From Turritopsis dohrnii (taxonomy: Eukaryota; Cnidaria; Hydrozoa; Anthoathecata; Oceaniidae): DNA of 64,000 bases. Position numbers and translations under genes: made by a program. The stretch is from positions 310,001 through 374,000 of the forward strand of contig BQMF02000203.1 of assembly GCA_027922465.2 (NCBI GenBank), given 5' to 3'. This document shows positions 46,066 through 59,005 of the stretch, one piece after another. Each line of letters starts with the position of its first letter. The first letter of the stretch is position 1. The notes beneath the pieces are model-generated. The model was not told the origin of the DNA. It ran no database searches and saw nothing but the letters and a program-made list of their open reading frames with translations.

Positions 46066-46870
46066 TGATTGAAACTTTAATGAAACATAAATATCATATA
46101 AATAATATAACACATATCTTATAAACATGTATGCATATTTTTGTATTGTATTTTCATCCTCTACTTTGGTTCTCATCTAATATTTTTGGATGCCAATATT
46201 TTTAAAATTATTTACGTGTGCATTTTGTTCATATTTTGCGTTTCAGTAGTTAGTGTGTCTTCAGTCAAGGACTTTTTGTTGAGATTTACGAACAAACCTT
46301 TATTTACATGGCCTATTTCATTTTTAATCTGAGCATCTCAACTGATGAAATTTAGCTACATTCTGTTTATACTCATCTTTTTATTTTCAAAGAAACTAGT
46401 CTTCCGTTCTTCAGGGTTGTGGACGAAAATAGTCTTAGTACTTTCGCTGTGTGATGTTAATACAAGAAAACGCCTGAAACGTCCCACAGATACATTTGTT
46501 GTTCTCATTTTTTATTTAAACCACTTTTTATGCCGTCAAACCCTCCTAAAAACCCTGTGGAATTTCAGGGTTAAGCAAAATAAGTTCTTCGCAAATTATT
46601 TTCGCTCTAGTGGACACACATTTGCGAAAGTAATCATCTGTTATTCTTCGCCTATTTTTTTGCGAAATGAATTGAAAATGGTTTCAATCAAAAAATAAGT
46701 TCTTCGCCAAAAATTCAAACTTCAAAGGAATACCGAACAAACTATGACGTAAATGAAATTAATTTTCAAAAGATCTTTTGTTGAAAATCGTAATCACTTG
46801 AAAGTAAAGACCGAAAGTGATTTAAAGTGTGTTGTAGTGTATATATGTGTGTATGATCTAAACTGAAAGA
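46066..46870. other. No gene recognised
   Basis: 3' flank of RNF26 and AT-rich sequence. TTTGCGAAA-type and GTGGACACAC motifs (46605 and 47170) suggest a degraded transposon around the MADF fragment. Confidence 0.35.
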
Positions 46871-47017
46871 ATGGGTAGGAAGGCTTTATTGGATATAACT
46901 GTACAAGAAGAATTGGCCGAATGCGTTCGGAAATACCCTGACAAAACTTCCAAGCATTATAAGGATAGAACCATTGTCGAAAATGCGTGGGCAGATTTTG
47001 ACAAAGCCTGGAAATAA
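46871..47017 (+). CDS. Partial MADF-domain ORF, 48 aa
   Basis: ATG-initiated ORF reading LAECVRKYPDKTSKHYKDRT then IVENAWADFDKAWK and stop. This matches the first half of a MADF (Myb/SANT-like DNA-binding) domain: acidic/hydrophobic helix, YP turn, Y-K-D/N-R, then W. MADF proteins include transcription factors and transposon-encoded accessory proteins. The second half is missing, so it is a relic or a first exon. Flanking GTGGACACAC motifs favour a transposon origin. Confidence 0.4.
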   Translation: MGRKALLDITVQEELAECVRKYPDKTSKHYKDRTIVENAWADFDKAWK

Positions 47018-48695
47018 ACACCGTATTCAATCCTTTCTCTGTAAATTTGTTGAACTCAAACTTTGTGTTTCTTTTCCTCGTGAGTATGAAAGCAACAGCA
47101 CATAACATTTCGTCCTCACTATCTATGGTCGAAGCGTAAAAGAATCGGTTTCAAAAAATAAGTCCATTTAAGTGGACACACTACAACAGGTGTTTGCGAA
47201 ATACTTTTTTGGCGGCAGAAAAATTTCCTGCGCGGAAGAAGTTGAAAATCTGATACTGTATACTACATATTAGATTGTGTTGACAATTCGAATAATCCCC
47301 TCCTTTGGTAATGGGTCTTTATGTACAGGGAAAGTGCAATAGGTATGACGTGTTAACGTAAGTTTTTTAGCTTTTGTGGGGCGTTAATTAAGAAGGAGAA
47401 ATCAAAGGGGAAGATAGCGTTTAATAGACCAAATACGTTATATTTTATCTATTAATTTTCAGAATTTCACGGTGTTCGGAAAATTGAACAATTTTGCCAC
47501 ATCATACCTCCTTTTAAACTCTGTCATCAGAGTTTCCACCGATAAGTTGGTACTTTACGGGGAGAAAGGAAGGGAATGATCCATCTATTGATCCACATAA
47601 ACAAAACAATGGTAAACAGGGAACCTGATGATAAATTGGCCGATAAACTACAGATATTTCAGTTTTCACATTGTCAAAAATTGTTTTGAGGAGATTTGAG
47701 GAGGAAAATCAAAAATGAGGAGGCGTGGGAGCCCTGAAAATACATCTATAAACCTGCTATGACTTTCAAGTAAGTGACAAGAGTAAGACAAACAAGAATA
47801 TTTACATTATCATATACAGTATGCATATATACAAACATTATATACACGTGTTTACCGAAGAGTCTCATGCAATAAGTTTTAAAGGCTGCTTATATGTTGA
47901 AATTTTAGAGGCGAAAATAATTTTAAATTACCAAGAAGGCGAAATTTCGGAAAACGAGCTAGCCGTACCAGTGGGTTGGTTCGGCTTCCATATAAACAGC
48001 CCCTTTAGTCTCATTGACACATGACTTTTCCACAAAAGAACAACGACATCAGCGAACCAACACGTTGAATCTGCGCCTCCATGGATTCCAACAAGACATC
48101 GTCGTGACGCTAATAAACAGTTCGTCTCATTCCAAACATTACGTCATTTGTACGTCATTTGAGTAAAATGGGACTGTTTATTTATTGTCTCCGAATGTTT
48201 AGTTAAAAAGCAAAAAAGCAATTTCTGTGTCTTTCTTTCACAAGGGTATCCAATATTTCTCGTTTCATACCCGGATTTCCGCCACACTTCCTTTGTAATT
48301 CAGCTTATTGGTTGAATATTTTAGCACGAGTCGGTATCATAGAATCTGTGATCTCGTAAACATCTATTAGTCTCTATAAATGGAAAAATCACATCAACAT
48401 AGCTGGTCAATATAGCCTATTTCCAGTTCATTCCGTGTGGTCGCGCGACTGATGAGCAAAGAGCTTTTTCATTCGCTCAGTTGTTCCAATAATTTAAATT
48501 ACCCAGGCGAGTTGGGTTGCGTCGGCAAAAAATCAGTTCGCTCATTCGCACAAACGCAGCGAACATTTTTCACTTTCAAGAAAATTTCGTAAACCGTGGT
48601 AAATAAAGGAGCCTTTGATCTTACCAAAAGGAACGAGTTTCCAGAATGTAACCCGAAGTTTGTTTTTCTTTGAATTTTTTTAGTTCTCTTTGAGC
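47018..48695. other. No gene recognised
   Basis: AT-rich with short ORFs. Positions 47980-48180 contain repeated ATAAACAGYYC...CTCATT motifs in both orientations, probably a degraded MITE. Confidence 0.35.
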
Positions 48696-48698
48696 TTC

Positions 48699-51600
48699 TC
48701 AAAATAGGTTCAGAACCATGGTAGGGAACCTTTTGTTTATATAACCTCTTACAAAATATCCACTGTGAGAATAACCGTAGTAATTAAGAGCTAATTTATT
48801 TATCTTTTCGGAACACTCGAATCTGTTTACCTTCCAATCTTTCATAGTAAGTGGCAACACTACTTGTTTCCTGGCCACACCGTCACGGTTTTCATCCTCT
48901 TTGTATTGCTTATGGAGATCTGAAAACATCAAGGATATCAGAATTAAATAGACTCAAAATAGTTTGTCATTCTTGCGAAATTAAATTCAGGACAGAAAGA
49001 CATCAAGAAATAAAAACAAAGACACTAAAATGGTCAAAAAATGCAAAGTCAAGTAACATTTGCCATGTTCGTCTACTAAAATTAAGCCAGTAATGGTACG
49101 TGCAATTTATACTGCTAGATTTTGAGTAATAAACATTCTAAGTGTCTCCATAAACATCAAACAATGTATTTATCAGTTACCTAAAGGCTCTGAATGATGG
49201 CACAGTGTGCAGAGAGCCTTATAAATTCAGTTCATTTCATGTCTTTGCTCAATCAGACATCGATGTCTCAAATCATGAAAATAAATGTTTTAGCAATTGG
49301 TAAGCGAGAGCCCGTTAATTCAATTCACACACAATCCATTACCTCCTTTGGATTGGTACATACATAAAAAATACATCGTATGCGAATAATGTACATTATA
49401 CGTAAACAGAATGCAAATTCAATGTAAAAGTTATGAAGGGTTATGTATTATTTTTCTTTTACAGCAGTGAGACTTTTCTTAAGGAAATCCAAAGTGACAA
49501 GTTGTGACTCTTGATCACGCTGTAAACCAATTAAAAATGTTTTTGTCCATTCCGTGTTGTAAACAGGAAAAAATGAAGATGAGGAGTTGCACTTGCACAT
49601 AGTTAACAGGAAAACATTCCCTTTTCAAGATGAGGATCCTCCTCTGTGTTGTTTTCAGGTCAATCCTAAAGTGCCAGCATATATACAAAACCATAATGGT
49701 GTCCTAATATCCTTAATAGAAATGCACCCATCCTATGCATCATAAATATATCGAGAATGGCAATAGGTCGAGATCGAGGTCATCAAAACGTTCTGAAACT
49801 AAGAAAGGTCTTTGTTCTGCTTGTTTTTTTAGTTTGTTTTTTGCATTTAGAGTATGATAGCAAATGAAATTGCAGTAAACCTCCTGATAGTTTGAACTAG
49901 CTAGAACTATAAAGTTCTAATTATTGGTTTAAAAGAAAATTACGAAGAAGATACCTCTAGCAGAAAACCTAAATTAAGTATGATACTCAGGAAACTCAAG
50001 ATATCACTATAACTTACAAAATGTCACTTACTCACAAACGGCAAGCCATTCTCGTCAAGGTCTACCACTACACGACCATCCTGAAGAAAGGAAAAAGTTT
50101 CAACAATAAAATGTTATAATATAAATCAACAAAAAAAATTGAAAAATTATATAAGTACACACAAAATACTTCTATTTTTAAAATTCACCATTAGTGGTCT
50201 AGAAAACCTTGGACAACAAAGAAATATAACAGAATGAAGTAAATATAGTATATAAAAAATTTTTCATTTTTCCTAAATCACAAAATTTTATCTTTTTTTG
50301 TGTGTTTTAATTGTCTTGGTCGCAACATTAAATACCACTAAACAATGTTTTCCAACACAATTCAACACAAAAGCCAACAGGATAATATCCTGTTGCATTT
50401 TGAATCACAAATCACGTACAAGTTGTCTAGATATTTACTTTAAAAAAATTTACAAAGAAAGCTCAAACCTTTATTAAAAAAGACAAATGAAACAAATTCT
50501 CCACGGTTTGAGAAAACGATTGAGGATTAATGATAAACTGAAAGAAGCAAACATTATGATTGCCACCATTAGTCACTTTCTTTAAAATCTTCAAAATACG
50601 CTCAACTTCTTTCGTTGTTGCCTCTTCTTGTTGTTGCTCAGTAACAACCTATAAGCATCACTACAAGGTCACTCAGGCTATGGCAAAATATAAGCTATTG
50701 CAAACTTTGCGATCTTATCCACCACTTATCCAGATACTACAGTATACTTGGTATAACACTAAAGTATAGTATGGCATCTAGAGAACTTGCAGAACATACC
50801 TGCTTCAATTTAACAAGTTCTCCTTCTGCACCCTTCTTTCGAGACTCTGCTCTTCTGACAGGCTTTTCTTTCAGTACAACTTCTAACACTAATGGTCCCA
50901 ATCTAACAGAAAAAACCACATACAATTAGACACAAAAGCTTGCTTGTACAGGTTTTTAATATTGCTTATTAATTCTGATATATACTCACAGAAAATCAAT
51001 TTTTGGGGCATTTTTGAAACAACAACATGCCATATCACCAAGTTTTTCCCATTGTGCTGCATTCAAACTTACAACACCTTCATCTCCGTCTGAGTCAATC
51101 CGATGTCCACCAACATATGTTATCTTGAGAAATCGGATAAAAACAAAATAAGTAAGTGTTGACTACATGATATTTTGCAAATATATAACATCAAAGTTAA
51201 GACGATCAATAGATAGATTCCTCTATATATATTCATTTTCACTTACCAGTTTCTCTGCAAAGGTTGGATTATCAAATGACACAACATCACTTTTCAGCTG
51301 TTGTGCTTGTTCTCTACTTTTTTTCGTTATTGTAAGCAACACAGCAGAGTCTTGAACAGCTTCGCGTGGATGTCTAGCTACAAAATGTTAGGGCAAGGGA
51401 TTATCAGATACATTATCTTCTCTTCAATTCGACATAGATGTCTGCTATAGGGATTGGAATTTCTGTTTTTACCTTTTTCAAAACACTTTTCCAATTTTTC
51501 TACTTTTTCGTGCAATATCATGGAGCCAGGCTTTGTAGCATCTTCACTTTTTTCTAAAAACAGAAGCCCAATGTTATATATATTTTATATCACATGCCAG

Positions 51601-51751
51601 TTTTGTAAAAAAAATCAAATCATGTGGATAAACCATTTTCACCTTGAAGATCATTTTCCAGTGATCGGTAGCTAGCACGCAACTGACGACGGACCTTGGG
51701 ATCATCTAGCTCGGAATATTTTGACAAATCAAACTCATTCTTTTCTGCCAT
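48699..51751 (-). CDS. NSMCE4A: NSMCE4A / Nse4 kleisin subunit of the SMC5/6 complex, eight exons
   Basis: Coding exons: 51751-51643, 51553-51473, 51377-51247, 51123-50990, 50902-50800, 50648-50469, 50080-50032 and from 48919. All join in frame with GT-AG borders. The protein starts MAEKNEFDLSKYSEL and then has RRQLRASYRSLENDLQ, FDNPTFAEKL, the C-terminal winged-helix block INPQSFSQTVENLFHLSFLI, DGRVVVDLDENGLPF and NQVVVSLTMKDW-like RKQVVLPLTMKDWK. These are Nse4 family blocks. Nse4 is the kleisin that bridges SMC5 and SMC6 in DNA repair. The last exon either splices at 48831 to an exon I could not find or reads through to TGA at 48699. A TTTTCCAG acceptor lies just upstream of the ATG, so an additional 5' exon is possible; the N-terminus is short for the family. 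Confidence 0.85.
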
Positions 51752-51759
51752 ATTGTTTG

Positions 51760-52150
51760 CTAATAACTGGAAAATGTACAATGTATATTTGTGATAACAA
51801 ATTTTCTATAAGAACCACAAAATTTGCTGAGGTTTTATGATTAATTTATTAAAAGTTTTTCACTCTCAAGTGCAGGCATGTGAACAAGTTTTTGTTAGCC
51901 AATTATAAAATCTTAAGGCCACTAGCCACCCAAGAGACTACTAAGTGCATACTTGGGATTTACAATACTTATTGTAACAGTTCAAAGCTATTATAAGTTC
52001 TCCCTTGTTTACATCATTTCAACTTATACCTTGTTGCAACATTTTTTCAGTTGAGTGTATACACATTGTTGTTGTTTTTATAAGAAACACCTTTATAAGC
52101 AGCACTAGTAAATTTTCTCAAAAAGTTAACCAACAGTACTACCAAAATGT
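51760..52150. other. Upstream flank of NSMCE4A, no gene
   Basis: No coding potential. The promoter of NSMCE4A is expected here, but no clear element was identified. Confidence 0.4.
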
Positions 52151-52152
52151 TA

Positions 52153-52577
52153 CTTTACGGAGAGAAAGTTTCGCTGGGAGAAAGTTTCGCGAGGGAAAAA
52201 AAATCGCGAAATTTTAGGGATTTACTTTCGCAAATGAGTGACTAAATCTATTTCGCGTAAAATAGTCTTTCAACTGGAAAAGTGAATTTCGCGTGGGATT
52301 AACTTTCACGATTTTTGGTTTTTGTGCATTTTTTTTCTGTAAATATTTTGAAATTTTGACAAATAAGACAGATTTTTATTGATTTAGACTGCATTGTTGA
52401 GAGAAAACACGTGAAAGTAGGTTTTTGTTTTTTTCTTCAATTTAACTTTCGCGAATTGGTTTCCTAGGCCATTTCGCGCGGAATAAACTTTCGTGAATCC
52501 GCATGTCAGTACTTTTCGATGACCAAAAAACGCAAAAACGCAAAACTTTCTCCCCGCGAAACTTTCTCCCCCTAAAG
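52153..52577. mobile_element. TA-flanked MITE with GAAAGTTTCGC ends, 425 bp
   Basis: CTTTACGGAGAGAAAGTTTC and GAAACTTTCTCCCCCTAAAG are inverted repeats with TA on each side (52151-52152, 52578-52579). The interior repeats TTTCGCG/CGCGAAA. Same style as 18144-18539. Confidence 0.75.
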
Positions 52578-54599
52578 TACATAAATTAGCAACATGGAAT
52601 TTGGAAATGATGCAGAACTACTATGGCTACAGCACAATTTAAGACACTAGGTTATACACTAAAGTTGTAGTACTAGATTGTGCACTCCATGTTCAGGGGT
52701 CTTTCCAAGTACATTTTTGTTACTATCGTTGGTAGAGAAGATTGAGTTTTACCCTTCAGGGAAGAGCTTGGTGGGGTCCTTTGGTGAGCAAAGTTGAGGA
52801 CCAGAAAATTGCTATCACCGAGAGGTAAGTTGCTTTTTTTCAATTTTTGAACCTCTGTTATATTATATTATATATAATTTCTGTACATATTTACCCTAAA
52901 GTAAGGAAACTTTACAGATTGCAAGACACCTTGGTGCATTATCAGAATATACAAAAATCAATTCCCAAAAATCTTTCAAAATTCCATAATGGCGGCATAA
53001 AGACGTCAAAAACACTAATTTGGAAGTACGAAAAAGGATATTTGAGGCTTCTCCGACACAAGAAAAAATAATTAACATCCCAAAAACTTTAAATCCTTTA
53101 TGAATACATTGAGGACTATCAGAAAATGATAAAAACAGGGGATGCCAGGCTATTCCTTGTTGCTAAAATTGACCGTAAAAACTGCATCAAATCAATTTTT
53201 TCAAACCAATGGTCTAACTTTGGAGGCCTGGAAACCTACCATAGACACTAAATCAGTGGTAAATCTAGAGGGTTTTTGACAACGTTGAAACGTTATGGGA
53301 GGGTGCCCAAAAAATGTGCCCAAAAAATTTAAGTGAAAGGGCTTTTAAGGGTTTGTTTGCTGATTTAAGGTTAATTAAAGTGTACTGTTAAAGTTATTTA
53401 ACAAACGTATACAGAGATAAAAGCTCTCAAGGGAATTGATATCGAACACTATCTCTCTCCTCCGCAGTTCTGAAACGTTGATACAATGACAAGAAGAAAA
53501 GGAAGTAAAAATAGAGAGTTGAGCACATTGTTCATTTATGCTTGATGAAATTCGCAATTCGCAAATTTCACCTGTTTGACACGAAACCATGCATTCAGTA
53601 TATATGAGCCAATTTCTGTAAGAGTGGGGCAGGTGCTGATAGTAAAAATTTTCTTTTTCTTTCATTTTGGGATATGTTGTACATAACCATGGGAGAGGAA
53701 AAAATCCAAAATTTGAACGCTCAAAAATCCATAATGGCCGAGTTACGCCCATTTGAAGAATTTTGAAAATTAGTAACCGGACCAAAATTGGCCTCTGTTG
53801 CAATTTTGTTGGCTTATATCTGAATGCGCCCTTATAGTCACACAACTTTCTTTTCAGATTCTGTTAATATGGCCTGAAGGCTATTGAAGTTGATCAAAAA
53901 ATTTGTGTGACCATAATGGCGGCACAAGCTACAGTCCCCCAAAATCACAACAAAATGAACGCGACACAAACTTTGAACAACTTTAAAGCCTGGAATCTAC
54001 AGGAAAAATGGTTTATATTACTAAAAACTATGCAAAATGCAAACTACTATGTTACTACTATTGAAAAAACTTTATTTGGTGAAAAAAAAATTAGTAGCCT
54101 GGGTACTATGGTGCTTTTCGTAGCAGTAAAAAGTGAAAAAAGGAAGAAGTGGTGATTGTTTGCCTCACTTTCCCAGATTGCGCCCTTAATTGCATGTGAA
54201 AACCTTTTTTGTTTCTGATAGTAAACTAATTGAACTATCTGTTACAAAAAAAAAAGTCATGTGACCTCCTATAGATTTTTCAAAAATTAGCTCAAAAGTT
54301 TGAAAAAACTGAGATAGCTTTCAACTACTGAGATAGACTTGCGCTTTTATAAGTTGTATTACTGACAAATGTTTGAGGAAATTTGGTCAGGCATTTCTTT
54401 GTATTAAGCTTATTTGAAAGTTATTGTTATTGAAAATGAAGGATTTCTTCATAAATGCTGATTTAAAGGTCTTTCATATCTCAAAAATTAAGAAAATTGT
54501 ATCTCGTATATGAACTATCTAGGTATATATATATACATCATAAAGTGAAAAGTAAGAACAAGAAAGGAAGCTGAAATAATAAACTTCCAGTGATAAGTT

Positions 54600-56044
54600 A
54601 TAAACAAATGAAGTTAGCTGTCTTTCAGCTTGTCAATATCGCTTTGATGAAGGCCAAAGGCCCTGCTATTAACTGGAGCTGGTGGTGCAACTGAACAGAC
54701 AACGTCTTCCATAGCAAACCAGTTAATGTCATTTTTATCTGGCCAGATGAATTGATTTGCCACACTTCCAATCCTCAGGGTCTGTTACAAAAGTATTGGC
54801 ATTTTGTCCATCCGACGCAATAACTGTTTGTTTCAATATTTTTTGACTATCATCCTTGTAGAAGTCATGTTTTGGAATTTTGTAAATTCTATTCTAGTAT
54901 ACTTTCGAAAAACGTTTGCTTGATATTGTATCATAAACGTGCTGCTTTTTATATAGCCCTAAGTATCGACTTGTCTGTCCAACATAAAACAAGTATTTTT
55001 GTAACAGACCCTACATAAGCAACATCTTGAAGCAGTCCACTACTGAAAATGAAGTCTAGGAAATGTTCACATTTGTTCAAATCCATTCTTAAACGATTTC
55101 GTTTTGAGATTTCTGGAACTTGGATTCCGTTGGACTGGACTGATAATTTTCTTGCATTATCAATTTGCCTTTTTGAACACTTGAAGGTTTCAATAATATC
55201 ATTTTTACTTAAAGACTTTGAAGCAAGGGACAAAGCAACAAGTTCACCAAACTTGTCACTACAACGAAAGACTTCTAGTAAATTCGCAATTCCATCAGGT
55301 AATACCTCTGTATTTTCTTCTTCACTGGATGAAAGAATATCCGCAAGATCACTTGCTTGTCCTGGTGCAACAGATTCAGCAAACCTTTCTTTCAGTGCAG
55401 TCTTTGCTTTCTTATACTTTGATTTCAGTGACCGTACAGAATTATTGGAAAGATCCTCAATGCTTTTTCTTTTAACTTGCCAAATTGGACTCACTTTTTA
55501 CGCATTTGAAAGTTCACCTTGAATTTGGACAGATTTCTCTAATTCTTCAAATGACACAGCTTCATGATTTTTAATACCATATTCTGACACCATACTTTCA
55601 TTTAAAGTGTTGTTGTTAGCATCTTTCATCTTAAGATTAATTTCCTTGATGTGTGCAGGACACAGCTGACTACCAATAGGGAAGTGATGTTTTGGATTTT
55701 GTTCCTTAAGATAACTTAACTGTGTAAAAGTTGCAGCTCTTGTTTTAGTTCCTGGTTTGTGTATAATGTGTTCAGGATGAAAACATTTCACAGAGTGTTT
55801 AAGAGTGTATGTCCCAAAAAAGTATCTGTGATAAGCACATTATGTAGTCTGTTTCATTCAGTTGCCTATTTGAACGGTTTTCTATTATCTCCTTTTCAGT
55901 TATACCAGGATCATCATCATTCTTTCGCAAGAGTTTCAAATTTATCCCCTTCACCTTAGACTTTCTCTCGGAACACTCGTCTCTCTTCGAATTCTCACCC
56001 TTTGACTGTTCAGGTCCCAACATGCCATAAGAGCTTTTATTCAT
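54600..56044 (-). pseudogene. Unrecognised transposon-encoded protein, split over three or more frames
   Basis: Minus-strand frames in order: 56044-55799 (basic/acidic, ending CLSQILFWDIHS), 55791-55498 (KCFHPEHIIHKPGTKTRA, then GSQLCPAHIKEIN, cysteine/histidine pairs suggesting zinc binding), 55494-54949 (KSKYKKAKTALKERFAES, then LVALSLASKSLSKNDIIE, FKCSKRQIDNARKL, CEHFLDFIFSSGLLQDVAY) and a tail at about 54760-54600 (FIWPDKNDINWFAMEDVVCS, VNSRAFGLHQSDID, stop). I do not know the family. The middle block resembles repeated invertebrate transposon proteins. Stops between frames mark it as decayed. Confidence 0.45.
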
Positions 56045-56249
56045 CTAGCTTTTTCCCTCGGACTCCTCGCTTCTGGAATTCTCTCCCTCCCTGCTGAGTA
56101 TGATCTGCAATCTTTTAAATCCAAGGTTAGCTGCCACCTTCCATCTTTACAACTCTCCTTCCTTTTCTCATCTTTCTCATCTGTGTTTATAGCTGTTCTT
56201 CCTTTTCTCATTTTGCAGCTCTCTGCCTAATAGTGGCTTTGGCCTTGCA

Positions 56250-56650
56250 GGTAGCAACTCATTTAAAATATATATATATATATATAAATAAAATTTACAA
56301 GAAAGTTACTGCTTATATAGAAAAATGCTACAAAATTAAAAATTAATAAACTAATGAAAGATAACTGATGCGTAAATTCCCAACTGATCGTTTTAAAATA
56401 GAATCGTGTTATTCACAGTCTCTTGAGAAGATAGTTAATGTAAAACGTGCTAAATCACTGTCCTCTACTGTTTTATACGTCTACATAAGGCATCTTAGTA
56501 AAAATATGTATAAATAAATATATAAAACATTAAAGTCAGTAAACTTATGTATGTAAACGTATTTCGACTTTTGCTAGTCTTTATCAAGTCTTTATCAAGT
56601 CGAAATATTGTGAAATAAAATGTGATTTTTTGTGTCTAAAAATAACTATA
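56250..56650. repeat. TA microsatellite and retroelement-like tail
   Basis: TATATA at 56268-56286. Positions 56555-56625 hold CTTGATAAAGACTAGC, AAAAGTCGAAATACG (minus strand) and a plus-strand GTCGAAATATTGTGAAA, similar to 1945-1985. This is probably a Penelope-like terminus without an intact ribozyme core. Confidence 0.35.
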
Positions 56651-58029
56651 AATATATATATTTTTTAATTAACTAGGGAATTAATTCCTGGGAGTATTCT
56701 AATTTTAGAATTCTTATTCATGTGAAATTGATACACATCCCTTCAAATCCCTTGAAGTTCCAATATAAATCTATTGAGAAAAAAACATTGTTATAATAAA
56801 GACAGTCATAAAATTATTATTGTAGGATCCTGTCAGGATTTTAACCAGGGATTTTGCAGTAAAGCAGAAAGAAGGATATATTTCCTGGCAGTAACATAAT
56901 GTTAACAAGAAACAATTTCAAATTAAATATACTGGTGCTTTTCAGTAAAAATACCTTTCAAATTAGCCTTGTCAATAGAAATATCTGACCAAAAACCAGG
57001 TAAATTCAAGAAATTGCTTTAAGAATTGTACTTTCTAATAAATTTCCTCAAAATATTTGTCAGTAATATAACTTATAAGAGCGCAAGTCTATCTCAGTAG
57101 TTGAAAATCTTAGGATTTCGTATGACTTTTTTTTCAAACTTCTGAGCTAATTTTTGAAAAATCTATAGGAGGTCACATGACTTTTTTTTGTAACAGATAG
57201 TTCAATTAGTTTACTATCAGAAACAAAAAAGGTTTTCACATGCAATTAAGGGCGCAATCTGGGAAAGTGAGGCAAACAATCACCACTTCTTCCTTTTTTC
57301 ACTTTTTACTGCTACGAAAAGCACCATAGTACCCAGGCTACTAATTTTTTTTCACCAAATAAAGTTTTTTCAATAGTAGTAACATAGTAGTTTGCATTTT
57401 GCATAGTTTTTAGTAATATAAACCATTTTTCCTGTAGATTCCAGGCTTTAAAGTTGTTCAAAGTTTGTGTCGCGTTCATTTTGTTGTGATTTTGGGGGAC
57501 TGTAGCTTGTGCCGCCATTATGGTCACACAAATTTTTTGATCAACTTCAATAGCCTTCAGGCCATATTAACAGAATCTGAAAAGAAAGTTGTGTGACTAT
57601 AAGGGCGCATTCAGATATAAGCCAACAAAATTGCAACAGAGGCCAATTTTGGTCCGGTTACTAATTTTCAAAATTCTTCAAATGGGCGTAACTCGGCCAT
57701 TATGGATTTTTGAGCGTTCAAATTTTGGATTTTTTCCTCTCCCATGGTTATGTACAACATATCCCAAAATGAAAGAAAAAAAATATTTTTACTATCAGAA
57801 GTTGCTAAAACTGCCCCACTCTTACAGAAATTGGCTCATAAGAAAACGTTATGCCCAAAAAACTTCTGAATTCGGCACTGTAAATCCAGACTTGAAATTT
57901 TTGTCTCATATTACCAATTGTAAAACTTTAAAATCATTTGTGAGCACTCATTAAGAACATGGTCATTGCAACAAAAATATAACGAGGAAAATCTTGGGAA
58001 ATCAGCGTCAATAAACTTTTCAAGCGTCT

Positions 58030-59005
58030 CATGGCATCACAAGGGGTTTCAGGTAACCCCTAAGAAATTAGGTAACCCCTAAAATTTAGGTAACCCCTAG
58101 TTCTGAAATTTTCCAGTTAACCCCTAATATAGGTAACCCTTAAAAATGAAAGAAAATCTTAGGTAACCCATTAACATTGACTATTTAATGAAAGTGATTG
58201 GCTAGTAATAATTTCTTTGTGGACTTTGTCCAACCAAGGCATTATTATTTATAAATCAAATATGACTCTTGCAAAATAAAAACAACAACATAAAGTTTTG
58301 TCATGAAAGCTATAAATCAGTTTTTCTTTTTTAAAACACAACAATTTACAAGAGTTTACAGAATATCTTGACTAAGAAAGAAAGATAAAACTAGAAGATT
58401 TAGACATCAAATATCAAATTTTAGTAAGTCGAGGTTCGATTCCTTTGCCAGGTAGTTTGCTCAAAGACATGTTTTGTTTTTGTAATATTATTTTTTCATC
58501 TAAGTATAAAATGAAGCGAATAGAGCTTACATTACACATCGAACGTTATTCCATTGTTTACATTTTTTACAATTTTTATTGCATATCGAAATGAAGACAT
58601 TCCATTGCTTGTGAGCATATGAAAGAGAATATTTTGTTGGAATTTTCCGTAATCTAACAAACAACACGGCAAAAAAATACGCAGACAGCGTCAAAAAAAG
58701 TCGGAACTGGAGAAACTGGGTCAATTAGAGGAAAATAAAAAACGAAAAAGAAAAAATGTTAAAAAATAAAAAATAATTTTTACAAAAATTCAATATTTAT
58801 TTATAAGTACTGTAGATTTTATTTTTTTTCACTGGAAAATGTATTAGCCCCCAGGTCATCTATTGAAAAACTAGGTCCCCCCTAATACGTCAGGCCCCCC
58901 CTAAGGTTCAGGAAATCCCGAAGGTACCAGGGGGTAACTGGGTGTACCCCCCCCCCCCCCCCCCCCCCCCCGGCGGGCCTGGGGGGGGGGGGGTGATGCC
59001 ATGAC
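58030..59005. mobile_element. Inserted element with CATGGCATCAC ends and GGTAACCCCT repeats
   Basis: CATGGCATCAC at 58030 and GTGATGCCATG ending near 59003 are inverted. CGTCT occurs at 58025-58029 and 59006-59010. The left interior repeats TAGGTAACCCCTAAAATT-like units. The right interior ends in a run of 25 C, GGCGGGCCT and 13 G. Non-autonomous; possibly hAT-related given the 5-bp duplication. Confidence 0.6.

Noticed and set aside
47625..47660. CTGATGA motif as a hammerhead core
   Set aside because: No stem II followed by GAAA, and no matching stems I or III.
53375..53845. 156-codon ORF repeated at 57589-57954
   Set aside because: The pair comes from the inverted arms of one element; sequence lacks domain features and the two copies differ by frame-ending changes, so arm DNA rather than a gene is likelier.
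55049..55522. 157-codon plus-strand ORF
   Set aside because: Antisense shadow of the minus-strand transposon ORF with motif content.
58428..58460. tRNA-like B box GGTTCGATTCC
   Set aside because: No A box or cloverleaf within a suitable distance upstream on the same strand.
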